From contig CM075101.1 of NCBI GenBank assembly GCA_037576195.1, positions 15,500,001 through 15,564,000 of the forward strand: a stretch of DNA of 64,000 nt. Direction: 5' to 3'. Below the pieces are notes generated by a model. The model had not been told where the DNA came from, ran no database searches, and saw nothing but the letters and a program-made list of their open reading frames with translations. Of the stretch, positions 38,929 to 48,321 are shown in pieces (within the stretch, counting starts at the first letter, position 1; each line of letters begins with the position of its first letter). A program made the position numbers and the translations under genes. Source of the stretch: Phytoseiulus persimilis. Taxonomy: Eukaryota; Arthropoda; Arachnida; Mesostigmata; Phytoseiidae.

Positions 38929-39095
38929 CACCAGCAGCAGTGGCAACAGCGTTGGCAGAAGTAGTTCTTGTGCGCGCCGCTCCGTTTAATCAGTGGACCG
39001 ACCTGCTGCTTGATGGTGTTGTTCTCGTTGTTGTCCGGGCTGTCGCTGCTGTTGTGCCGGAGTTGTTGCCGCTGTTGTTCCCCGCCCCCGCCCGC
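38929..39095. repeat. Low-complexity imperfect trinucleotide region (CAG/CAA/GTT)
   Basis: CAGCAGCAGTGGCAACAGCG on the left and GTTGTTCTCGTTGTTGTCCG further right are imperfect triplet runs. The minus strand would encode stretches rich in Q and N, the plus strand stretches rich in L and C. Without a supported gene here this is best called low-complexity DNA. Confidence 0.6.
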
Positions 39096-40584
39096 ACCTC
39101 CCGCACATCTCGCTGCAGCCAACTCGCCACCAGACAGACATTATGCCTCTCGCCCCCGACCGTTTGAGAGTGGGCCAGGCCAACTTGAACGAATTTTGAT
39201 TCGGAGCTCATAGCCAACGATTAGACATCTGCTGCTGGCTCCTGCGACATCTGTTAGCTCGTCCAATCAACGCGGTGTCACTAGCGCTCGCCCTGGAGGG
39301 GGAAGCAGCTGACGTGCGTGAGAGAGTTTTTGTATTCTCGCGTTGTGGAGTCTTCATATGACTCCGGTTGCCCTCTTCCTGACTGACGCTACACGGCCGC
39401 GAGATTTCGAGTTGAATGATCTTTTTCCCAGCCTCGGGATCACAGTCCCGATGACCATGCGTTGGAGTTGTTGGCACTCAGGCGAGGCTCCCGACCGAGC
39501 GCTAGACATGCGTGCTCCGATGGGAATCAGACATTCACGATCACGTGTGGCTCAACGTCGAGACAAGAACAATGATGATGACGACGCCAGGCCCGTATGA
39601 GTTAACGTCAGCTGCGATAATGATTCCGTGGGCTCATGTTGATCTTGCTCCTGAACTTGACCCGTTTTCCTGCAATCTGTTGCGAGCTCAGGTCCGAGAG
39701 TTCGCCTAGAAACAACCTGAAAACTCGAGTTCGGAGGAAGAAGATGTTACGAGTCACAGGAATGACATCAGCTTCTTCCGTACAGGGAAAACACATGAGT
39801 TGCGAACATCGACTTGAATCAAGCTTCTAAAATCAGGTACGTTCTCGATAATGCTAGCGGATCTGGACGAACGTTTCAACCTCTGAAATAGCTCAGATGA
39901 TTACCTTCCCTCCAAATGACTTCGAGAACGGGAACGCAATCCTATACACATGAGATTGTACATCGTAGTCTACTCGATACTACTCCGAGCATCGGGTACG
40001 TCCTTCCTTAGCCGTCTTCCCTCTCAAACTCCCCATCTCGTTGTTATGATCTCTATTGGACATTCTAGCACCAGGATTCTTCAAAAATGATATCAGTGGA
40101 GTCACAATGCGGCCATCCAAGTTGGGGAGTGTGCCCTCCATCGACGAACGATAATGCCCCAAAAATTCTCAACGGGATTCAAGTCGAGGCTAAAGTGGTC
40201 GCCACTCAAGAACCTTGAATCTCTCGGAAGTCAACCACTGTCATGAGCTTCAGCCGGCATGTATCATCTACATCATGCTCGTGAGCATCAAGAATTGGAA
40301 AGCAATTGCAGACATGATATCTGCGATTTTGAAAACCAAAGAAAAAGTTGATAGAGAACTAGAGACAGGAACAAGTACCACATCATGATTACAACAGATA
40401 GATAATCAAAAATACACCCTGGGACAAGGGTCTCCCGGACGAGCTGCCGAAGAAGAAAACGGAGGCAAGAGGAATACTTGGAAACGCGAACAGAATAAAC
40501 TCTCTCTTCTCTTAAAAGAAAAGCCGGCATGAGCGTCTGAGTCGTCTTCCTAAGATACTATCATGGTTTTCGGCGGAGTAATTC

Positions 40585-40602
40585 CAGCGGTGGCGGATCC
40601 AG
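40585..40602. repeat. Left inverted end of the miniature element
   Basis: Eighteen bases ending in GGATCCAG pair with 40855-40869 in inverted orientation; relative to the right end there is a three-base insertion near the tip. Confidence 0.55.
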
Positions 40603-40854
40603 GAGTGAGTCAGGGGGGGGGGATCGTAGATTTTTGATAGAACTTATGATTTTCCCCCTTGCTCTCAGTGGTCATAAGTGGGAAAATTAGTTTTCGACTC
40701 AAAAAATGAGGGAGCGTACGCTGTTATCGAACTTCGGGGGGCTCCTTAGCCGTGACAGAATCGATAAAGGAAAGTCTCTAGTTGGAGGGGCCACTCTTTA
40801 TGTCGCTGGAAAAAAATTTAGGGGGGGAGGGGCGACCGCCCGATCGCCCCCGCT

Positions 40855-40869
40855 CTGGATCCGCCACTG
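40855..40869. repeat. Right inverted end of the miniature element
   Basis: CTGGATCCGCCACTG is the inverted counterpart of the left end. A C-rich and G-rich stretch lies just inside. Confidence 0.55.
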
Positions 40870-41353
40870 GACGAGAGTCCGGCTTTCCTTGATGGTCTTC
40901 TGCATCCGTCCTCGATGGGAGGAGCGCTGGTTCAACTTTTCCTGAAGCTCCGAAGTACATACTGGATCCTCCTTGACCGAATTTCGAACAGAAACTCATA
41001 GGTCGGGGGACCAAGTCGCACCTTTCCCATTCGCCACATTCCTGGGAAATTCCGAATTTCGAAAGGCGTTGCGGGGGCATTCCCGACAGGGGAGGTGAGG
41101 GGTAAAATTGGACAAAGGAATCTCCCGATCGCTCGTACGATGAGCGTTGTAGAAATCGCAGCGTGTGCTCGAGGCGAGGGAAACAGACCGCAACGGTCGC
41201 GGGAGGGTTTGTAACCAAGGAACTCGTTCCTCTGCCACGCTGACAAGTGCGAAATCAAACCATGCTCGACAGGGATGTCTAACACTCTCACGATTGAGGA
41301 TCTCTGGCCGATGGTAGCGCTTCCGGCGGAATACTCCATCCGGGTCAAATGTA

Positions 41354-41384
41354 TTAGGTAAGTCAAAAAGTTCGTAGCGTTTTT
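41354..41384. repeat. Mariner left terminal inverted repeat
   Basis: These 31 bp match the reverse complement of the right end exactly. They lie downstream of the transposase stop, so this is the 3' end of the element relative to its gene. The adjacent outer TA is one half of the target-site duplication. Confidence 0.96.
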
Positions 41385-41427
41385 TACCTATTTTTCAAGA
41401 GCCGAATTCCTGTACACAAGAGTCTTT

Positions 41428-42456
41428 TTATTGAATGATATATTGGCCGTTTTGTTCTATGACCTTCGCCCATCGGTCAGGTAAATCGAAGATTCCCTTC
41501 TCCCAGAACTTGGTTTCCTTCTTTCCAAAAAACTGATTGAGGTGATTTTTTATACCCTCCAAAGATTCGAATATTTCTCCATCAAGAGAGTTTTGAAGAG
41601 ACCGGAACAAGTGATAGTCTGACGGTGCAAGGTCGGGACTATAAGCTGGGTGTGGCAGCACATCCCAGTCAAACTCCGCCAATTTCTGCCGAGAGCGCAA
41701 ACTTACGTGGGGTCTCGCATTATCATGTTGAAAAACGACGCCCCATCTGTTCGCCAATTCTGGGCGCTTTGTTGCTACTGCGGTCTTCAAATCCTCAAGC
41801 TGCCTGCAGTAGACTTCGGTGGTGATGGTCTGACCCGGCGGGAGCAGCTCGAAAAACACAACGCCCTTGCAGTCCCACCAACAGCTCAGCATCACTTTTT
41901 TTTGATGAATTTCGGGTTTGGGGACGGCTGCGGCCCGTGAACCTTTGGGGACCCAGCTTTTTCTTTGCGTAGCGTTCCTGTAGAGTATCCACTTTTCATC
42001 GCCGGTTATCAGTCTCTTCAGAAATGGTTCATTGGCATTCTTCCGGAGAAGAGTGTGGCTTGTATCCACACGTCTTTCGAGCTGGCGATCGGTGAGGTCA
42101 TGAGGCAGCCAGATATTCCTCTTGTTTCAGAAGCCAGCTTGATGGAGGCGATTCCAAACGGTTCCATGAGAAACTCCCGTCGAGTCTTCAATTTCTCTGA
42201 TGGTCAGGCCGGGGTTTGAAGTTACCAGGCTAATGATTTCATCGGGTTCCACAACTTGTGGTCGTCCTGATCTGGGCTCATCTTCAAGATTAAAGTTTTC
42301 AGCCTTGAAACGGGTAAACCACTTTCTAACCGTAGAACTTTGAAGAGCATTCTCCCCGTAAACTGCAGATATTCTTCGAGTGGTCTTCGCTGCATTCAAG
42401 CCTTCGCGGTAGCAGAACAACATTATGTGTCGAAAATGCTGCTTTTGGTCCTCCAT
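41428..42456 (-). pseudogene. Mariner transposase, DD34D type, with one in-frame TGA
   Basis: The frame is 343 codons including the final stop and is continuous except for a TGA at 42127-42129 (codon 110). The first 109 codons give the helix-turn-helix DNA-binding part, including the family's LEDEPRSGRP stretch. After the stop come WLPHDL, corresponding to the WVPHEL linker motif, then TGDEKWI, HDNARPH and YSPDLAPSDYHLF. The catalytic aspartates fall at about residues 153, 245 and 280, with 34 residues between the second and third: the DD34D signature of mariner. In the family the enzyme cuts and pastes the element in the nucleus. The stop separates the DNA-binding and catalytic halves, so readthrough or loss of function is expected. 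There is no frameshift, and both halves are otherwise intact. Confidence 0.95.
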
Positions 42457-42606
42457 CGCAAATTCTTCCTGATTTTACGAACTCGACGATAAAGTCTGAA
42501 ACGATACACCCGTAGGAACTCTAGAGCCCGCCTAAGAACGTAAACGAACAACCACTGTAGTAGGCGGCTCTTGTGCGGAGCGCGGGAATTTCAAAAATGT
42601 CGGATC

Positions 42607-42637
42607 AAAAACGCTACGAACTTTTTGACTTACCTAA
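42607..42637. repeat. Mariner right terminal inverted repeat
   Basis: These 31 bp are the exact inverted copy of the left end and are followed by TA. About 150 bp separate this repeat from the transposase ATG. That stretch would carry the promoter and 5' leader. Confidence 0.96.
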
Positions 42638-43032
42638 TAAGTTCAAACCCGAAAGCCATCGCATTGGATAAAATACCCAATCTGCCACCAACCTGAAGTC
42701 TGGCTTGTGAGGGACTACTTTGTAAACCATGAATACGCCCAGAATTCACAATCATCTATGAAACTGCCAAGATCTGGCATTTTCCCGTGATAAACAGAAC
42801 TTTCTCAAATCGTGCAAATTTATCGGAAATCACATGCGTGCACACAAGCAAAAGTTCCAGTAATGTTCTCAGTGGAAAAAGTAGTCCCTTATACGCCAGA
42901 CTTTGGGGTGGTCATTATTTTGTCCCCTTCGAGCGGAGGCAATGGCGTAGTGGAGAGTTGAGTCTCTGATGACAGAGCTCTTCGGCTCTCATGGCAATAA
43001 TGCATAGTTCATCAATCCGAACGGTGCCGAAG

Positions 43033-43324
43033 GATGCCTTTTCTGGTTCTGACCGTACTTCGAAAATGATCTCCGTCTCGATCTGACCATAATTCTGGGG
43101 ATCTGTTGAGGTGGTTCGTGGGTCGATCTGAGCATACTTTTCGGGGTCCATGGAGGGGATTCCGAGGTCGACCTGACCCCCTGGAATATGTTGAGATCGA
43201 CCTCGGAATCACCTCCATGGTACCTGCGATGGATGATCGGATCGACATTGAAATAACCTGCATGGGATCCCAAAAACTATGGCGGAATCATCACAGAAGT
43301 ATGGTCAGAACGAAGGAAGGCGTC
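43033..43324. repeat. Imperfect palindrome of about 290 bp with a 27-bp core inverted repeat and 45-bp tandem units
   Basis: The two halves align to each other in inverted orientation over their whole length. Landmarks are TTCTGACCGTACTTC on the left and its inverted relative near 43299-43314 on the right. The core arms 43148-43174 and 43194-43220 match at 25 of 27 positions around a 19-nt spacer. The left half also contains units of 45 bp, each starting GATCTGA and ending in GGTC. The structure can fold into a long hairpin in DNA or RNA. It could be a decayed foldback element or a satellite fragment. It lies about 400 bp from the mariner but shares no sequence with it. Confidence 0.75.
43148..43220. 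repeat. Core inverted repeat of the palindrome (27-bp arms)
   Basis: CCATGGAGGGGATTCCGAGG in the left arm is answered by CCTCGGAATCACCTCCATGG in the right arm. Both arms carry an internal NcoI-type CCATGG at the outer end. The spacer is 43175-43193. Confidence 0.85.
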
Positions 43325-43499
43325 GTGAGGCCTCATTCGACACTCCATGTCACCTCTCGGCACCCCTCAACACTCTTTGCCTCCTCGGCACCCCGCGACA
43401 CCCTTGGCACTCGGGTGCGTCACGACACACAGTCTGACGACCTCTGGATTGATGGATGATGAAAGATAAATTATGCCTGAACTCCTCACTTCTGAAGAA

Positions 43500-43516
43500 G
43501 ATGATGATGATGATCA
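43500..43516. repeat. Short (GAT)n microsatellite
   Basis: About five GAT units in tandem. Confidence 0.8.
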
Positions 43517-44516
43517 TCCAATCCCTTCTGCACCGAAATACAAGCTGAAGCGTGTGATCTTGGCCATACATTCTATGATGTACTTCATCGTCCGAAGCCG
43601 GGAATGCACAAGCAGATCGGAAGTTTCAGCTCGCGGAACTCTGAAAGTGCGCGGAAACGATGAGCTGATCGCGGAATTCATTCGAACGAGGTGAACGCTC
43701 TTCTCAGAGACTTGCGTTTAGAGCCTTCCAAACTTGAATTCATTCGACATTTTCATCTTTCGCTCGCTTAGGCTCTCGGGCGTCCGAGAGGCGAGAAGAG
43801 CTCCGACGGGGTCGTGGAATCGAGAAAAAAGATTTTGGGAATTATCTCTGAAGAAACGCAGACAATGGTGTCCGTCCTCTCTCCGGTACTCGTTCACATC
43901 TGACTCTCGCCATTGTGCGCCAAAACGCTCCGGCTGGCCGCGATGGAAACCACTATGTAGGGTGGCTATTCTTCCCGTTGCATTTCTCTCTCGTCCCATC
44001 GTGTGCTCCCCTCGCTTCTTTGTCCCAGTTTAACTCAAATACCGATAATTATCGATCCCCATTACAGACAGCAGCCTCCGCCTGAGCCGGAGTCTGTGAA
44101 GAGGAAGCAACGGCTCAGAATACGTGAGAGAGTGTCTAGGCTCCAAGGTCTGCATGAAAACTGGTGAAGATTCCACAAAATCACGCGGAGCCAGTTTCAA
44201 CGGAATCGGTATCGATTGGCCGGTGGAAAGTTTGGAAACGGCTCGTTCCCGAGGCTCTACCAAGTTTTTTCGCGCTGACTGCATTGTTCTCGTAGCTCCG
44301 ATTAAAGCACCGAGAGAGATGCGAGCAACCGTAATTGGCGTGGAGCCGAACAGGTCGGGTAGCGCGGTTCCAACTCTTCCGAGACTTGGGGAAACGCTTG
44401 CCATGTTTTCCTTCGAATGCGGAACAACGAATCCCGAAGGGTCTGTCTGCCGAGTTTGTTAGTGACTTCTGACTGGGGCGGCAAACAGCGTGTGTTTGTC
44501 CCATCCCCGCGGCTCT

Positions 44517-44559
44517 CCCCCCCCCCCCCCCCCCTTCCTCTCTCTCTATCTCTCTCTCG
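44517..44559. repeat. Poly-C tract (18 bases) followed by a CT microsatellite
   Basis: Eighteen C are followed by TTCCT and an imperfect (CT)n run to about 44559, giving a long one-sided pyrimidine tract capable of triplex formation. Confidence 0.9.
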
Positions 44560-47500
44560 TAGTTGTTCTTGCTCTAAGTGAGCGGAGATGGTGACCTTCT
44601 AACGCCTACGAACGCTCAGTCAACCTGACCTCACCTTGACGTACGCCGGGCACGTCAAAGTCGCGGCCCAATCAGATTATAAGAAAGCCACAAGCTAAGA
44701 ACAGGGCCAATGTGGCAATCGTTAGGGAAACGCTCTGTGATCAGCAGGTTCCTATCCACACGTAGCATTTCCCGAGTCCGCGAAGTCGGTCAGTCAGACT
44801 CGCGCCTGTCTCCCTATAGGCCTGTCGAAAACTCAGTCAGTCCGTCGGTGGGCCAGTCAGTCGGCAAGCCGGAGTCTCCTCGACTCGAACTTGTTAGTCG
44901 CTAATTCCGGAAGTCTGGACACAACAAACTCGGCACTTGTTAGGTGTTTGGCTTCAACTCTCAGCCTGTTCCTCCGTTGCTCGGTCAGCGCACTGAGGAA
45001 GACGAAGGCGACCTCGCATGAGACAGATGGGAGGATCGTCGACGTGTTAGTTGCCCGCTTGCCGTGTGCAGCAATCGAACTCGGAGCAACTTCGACGCTA
45101 ACGCCTTTCCACGAGGCCGTGGGGTGTTTCGGTCCGGAGCGAGGTTTCCCGCTCGGCTCCGGACACTGAGTGAATCCATCCATCGAAGTGAAATTTCATT
45201 CAGGTCAACAGAGATGCCTGGTCGTCGTCGGGCGATGCTCTTCCGCATTGGAGCACATGCGGCCCCACGATCCAATCTCATCGTGGACCTGCATGTTTGT
45301 ATGTGGGCCACCTGTTGAGACCTAGATTGAGAAACCAGCTTTCAAAGGGTACCTCGGAGACTTCTAATAATTGAGCTTTGCTTCTGACAACCACTCCAGC
45401 GCCAAGACCACGCGGAGGACTGGTTGCCGCTGATATCGAGCTGCGTGTGCCACGACGTAGATTGCAAAATAGAAAAGCACACAAGAAGTGAAAGAGTCGG
45501 AAGAGTCCCGTCGCAAAACCGACGGGACAACAGTTGGTGTCGGCCAGGATGTTTCTCGAACCAGTATTTAACCTGAGTCCACTGGTTTCGGAATAAACAG
45601 CTCCCGTTGGATCCAGGGATTCCTTTATGAGTTCTCGTTCTTCTGATACGTTCCGTGACAAGAACATTCCTGTTTCGGGAACAAATACAAAAAAGTTATT
45701 GCGTTCCCGCACGCAGCTTTCAGATGCGCAGCAACATGTCTTGTAAAAGCAGTTATAAAAAGTCTCCATCGTAAATTCGAGATCGTGGGATATGTCTTTG
45801 GATGCGACGATATCCGAGCTCAACTCGATCGCGATCCCCACCCCGAGGCAGGAATCGCTTTTCGCTAAGCCTCTGAGTGGCCTGCGCACGGAATATGCAT
45901 CCGTCTACTCCAAATCCATGGAACTTCCAACTTCCACTCGGTGCATTCACGCGATGAGTGACTTCGAGCTCGATGATTACCGAATATCACGACAATTGAT
46001 GGAAAACTGTTCCGAGATTCAGTCCCGGATGGAAGTTCGGAATGGAAGACGTGAGAATACATGCGGGGGCTCTCTTCCAAGCCGACCCACCACGGATCGT
46101 GGTGATCTGCGCGTAGAAGTGGTTTTAATTCCCACCGTGAACGACAACATCGCCGGCAACGACGTTCGCGACGACGTCGGGGCAACGTCGGTAATATAGG
46201 TTGACGACGGCAATGACCGCCAACAGAGAAAACCTGTAATTAATTAATTATATGCTTAATTGATTAGACATTCGGGTTGCTTCTTTCGCTGGTCGGTCTC
46301 GCGTTCGCTCCAGAGAATGAGTTCTCGCGGCCCTCCCACGAGTCGGCATCGCGGACGAGCGGACAAACTCAGAGAGAGTGTCAAGCAACCGAGAAATAAA
46401 CACCCGGCAGACTGTCCACGGCTGGCGCCAGGTGGTGAGGAGTGGGAACGATGGGTATTCCTGTACTTGCGGTTCACTTCCAGCTCCGACGGCTAAGAAG
46501 GCGCAAACTGTTCGAAAGGCCTCCGTTCGATGGTTTCAGACGGAGAATGCGAGCTGTTCTCTATTGAAGTCAGCATAACAAGAGACAAAGCTCAAATATC
46601 AGGGGGGGGGACGCTGGCGATACAGCGGCTCAAGAAGAACTCAATCGAATTGTTGTTCCAGTTTTCGGGTTCTCGTCCTAATCCTGCGAACTGAGCATGA
46701 TTTCGAAGAGAGCCGACGACTCGAAAAACGGAAACGAAATAAGATAGATCTCGCTTCGCTCCCCTTCAGTACAGATCTTGCGAAAGGATAGTGCGAATTG
46801 TTGGAGAAACGAACTCGATCCCAATACTCCTGCGTCTGTCAGCTTAGGTCTGTCCGCGCCAGAGTTGCCAGGTGTTCGCCCCTTGGGCCGCTGGTACCAC
46901 TTCCGACCCCTGCGCCCGCCCGGGCTCGGTGTCATTTTTAACCGTCGCTTTCTCTCTTTCTCTGAGCCGGTCTCGTCGTTCCTAACTTCTCACCCACGGG
47001 CGCCCAACGAGTTCGAAATGTGCCACTCTCCCTCGGGGTAACCCGTCGACGGTGCGACCAAAAGGTGGAGCTCATGTTGAAGCGTCCGAGCAGGCTTATC
47101 GTTCTTATCGACATACAGGCGACCAAGCTTGTACTCGATGGTCAGTTATGAAGGTAAGAAGCCTCGAACGATCCTGGCGAAACACGAGGGCTTCGTAGGA
47201 CTGCCCTAGAGGTGACTGCAAGGGAGATTTCGCTGAGGTGGACGGCCGGACCGATGTAGACATGGACTAGTGGAACTCTCACTACTGCTCCCATGCCTGA
47301 GCGGGGGAGGAGGAGCGTGGTAGATTTTTCCCGCGAAGAAACCCGTCAGCGGCGATGAAGAGAGATTTGAGCGTGAGCGAACGGAATTCTCACGTCTATG
47401 ATCGAACTCTCTGATCACACACGCCGTCCCCGGGGCTGTTATTGTTAGCGTGAACCGATGATGGGACAGAACGGTCAACCACGCTCGGATGGGAACGCTT

Positions 47501-48015
47501 TGAGCATTGAACGCCACCTGTGTGCCACGGGAGGCATTGGCTTTCTCATGCAATTGCGTTCCGATTCGCGTATCAACCGTTGTTCGGCCGTTTTTCGAAA
47601 GGCTCCCGGGGCACGTTGTGTTCCATACATAACCCGATTCGGCGTTGTACGGGTCCCCCGCTCTCATTTTCGATGACGAAAGGATTAGCGAGTACCAGAA
47701 GGATGGACGACGATTTCTCCAAAAACGAAATGGCCACAACGGAACTGCTTGTGTTTAAATCTGGACCAAAGCTGGGCCTGTTGCGGGAAGGACCCCCTCT
47801 TCATTTTTGCCCACGGGACAGATTCAGCTGAGGAGCTGTAGGCTAGAGAATCGAATTCTTCGTTTGAGCAGACGTTGCCCGTTCGAGAGAGCGGGCGATC
47901 GATCGATCGCGGCTCCGAGAGTTTTTTCCTGGGGCCACACGCTCTCTCCACGGAGCTGACGGCGTTGCTCGTTCTCAGTCCGGCTGTTGCACCGGAAGGC
48001 TGCCAGGCTACCGAA

Positions 48016-48030
48016 GAGCCCGAAATTGCT
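48016..48030. repeat. SINE target-site duplication, 3' copy
   Basis: GAGCCCGAAATTGCT is identical to the copy at 48307-48321 on the other side of the SINE. The two copies are 276 bp apart and abut the element ends directly. Confidence 0.87.
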
Positions 48031-48230
48031 CTGTCTGTTTTCGGCTGAACCTCTCAGCCAGCCCTCAGGAGTGTCCCGGATTCACCTTTCGGTATTGCTT
48101 CAGTAACACTCCCTATCGCCTCGCAAATCCCATTGCGGGCGGTGGGCTTGAGTCTTAAGATGGTTCAGATTTAATTCTGATATAAATTAAATCCTCTTTT
48201 TACCACATAAGAAATTTGTTGTCCCGGCCG

Positions 48231-48241
48231 GGGATCGAACC
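48231..48241 (-). promoter_or_regulatory. Box B of the SINE internal promoter
   Basis: GGTTCGATCCC on the minus strand is a full match to the polymerase III box B consensus (GGTTCGANNCC). It forms the T loop of the tRNA-like head. Confidence 0.85.
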
Positions 48242-48284
48242 CGCGATTGCTAGCTTAGCGTGGCACCCAAGGCGTTGGTTTATG

Positions 48285-48295
48285 CCACACGGCCA
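48285..48295 (-). promoter_or_regulatory. Box A of the SINE internal promoter
   Basis: TGGCCGTGTGG on the minus strand matches the tRNA box A consensus TGGCNNAGTGG at every fixed position except one (T for A). It lies 43 nt upstream of box B, longer than in a standard tRNA but acceptable for polymerase III. Confidence 0.75.
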
Positions 48296-48306
48296 ACGAG
48301 CCGGAC

Positions 48307-48321
48307 GAGCCCGAAATTGCT
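48307..48321. repeat. SINE target-site duplication, 5' copy
   Basis: The second copy of the 15-bp duplication starts immediately after the first base of the tRNA-like acceptor stem, which fixes the 5' end of the element. Confidence 0.87.

Larger units (their letters stand above)
40585..40869. mobile_element. Candidate miniature DNA transposon (hAT-like ends), about 285 bp
   Basis: The left end reads CAGCGGTGGCGGATCCAG and the right end, inverted, CAGTGGCGGATCCAG; they share GTGGCGGATCCAG. G-rich tracts and a GATCG follow inside both ends. CAG-starting, GGCGG-containing ends are typical of hAT-type and related non-autonomous elements. No transposase frame fits inside. I could not see a convincing 8-bp target duplication, so the exact outer boundaries and the superfamily are provisional. 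Confidence 0.55.
28960..41353. other. No supported gene; scattered repeats only
   Basis: Apart from the hairpin, the 21-bp tandem, the C run, the triplet region, the tail fragment and the miniature element listed separately, no frame carries a motif I know. Many frames of 90-150 codons overlap on both strands. Confidence 0.45.
41354..42637 (-). mobile_element. Complete mariner (Tc1/mariner superfamily) DNA transposon, 1284 bp
   Basis: The element is bounded by identical 31-bp terminal inverted repeats that start TTAGGTAAGTCAAAAAG. It is flanked on both sides by TA (41352-41353 and 42638-42639), the target duplication of this superfamily. The length is normal for mariner (about 1.3 kb). A transposase frame runs on the minus strand and fills most of the interior. 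The perfectly matching ends suggest fairly recent insertion, but the transposase carries one nonsense codon, so this copy is not autonomous as written. It could still be mobilised by an intact relative, because both ends are intact. The identification is firm; the mariner subfamily is not assigned. Confidence 0.97.
43325..48015. other. No supported gene
   Basis: A 203-codon minus frame at 45278-45889 and overlapping plus frames show no motif. Degenerate CTCGGCACCCC units occur at about 43355-43410 and CAGTCAGT-type units at about 44788-44870. Confidence 0.45.
48031..48306 (-). mobile_element. tRNA-derived SINE, 276 bp, with perfect 15-bp target-site duplication
   Basis: Read on the minus strand, the element begins exactly at the duplication with a tRNA-like head of about 87 nt that carries box A and box B. 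A unique body of about 190 nt follows, containing an AT-rich palindrome at 48168-48193. The 3' end carries a GGCTGA-ACCTC-TCAGCC stem-loop at 48043-48059 and no poly(A). Identical 15-bp direct repeats (GAGCCCGAAATTGCT) flank it. This is the structure of a SINE retroposed by the enzyme of a partner LINE; a stem-loop rather than poly(A) tail suggests an enzyme that recognises 3' structure. The boundaries come from the duplication, so they are precise. Confidence 0.88.
48220..48306 (-). ncRNA. tRNA-like head of the SINE (polymerase III promoter region)
   Basis: Five of seven acceptor-stem pairs form between 48300-48306 and 48221-48227, and an A follows in the discriminator position. The box A surroundings resemble the D arm of long-arm tRNAs (Leu/Ser class). 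The T arm keeps four of five pairs around the invariant TTCGA. The anticodon stem CTTGG/CTAAG encloses an eight-base loop instead of seven, so no anticodon can be read. It is therefore a tRNA relic in a SINE rather than a working tRNA gene. Confidence 0.8.

Noticed and set aside
42127..42129. Transposase frameshift instead of a stop
   Set aside because: The codons after the TGA continue in the same frame and give the expected WLPHDL linker, so the break is a nonsense codon only.
45278..45889. Minus-strand open frame of 203 codons
   Set aside because: No motif, no convincing splice or start context, and overlapping plus frames; length is near what chance gives.
46239..46262. AT-rich TAATTAATTAATTA as a homeodomain site or origin
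   Set aside because: It is a short simple repeat with no supporting neighbouring elements.
48220..48306. A functional tRNA gene
   Set aside because: The anticodon loop has eight bases, the acceptor stem two mismatches and the T stem one, and the sequence sits at the 5' end of a unit flanked by a target duplication. It is a SINE head.
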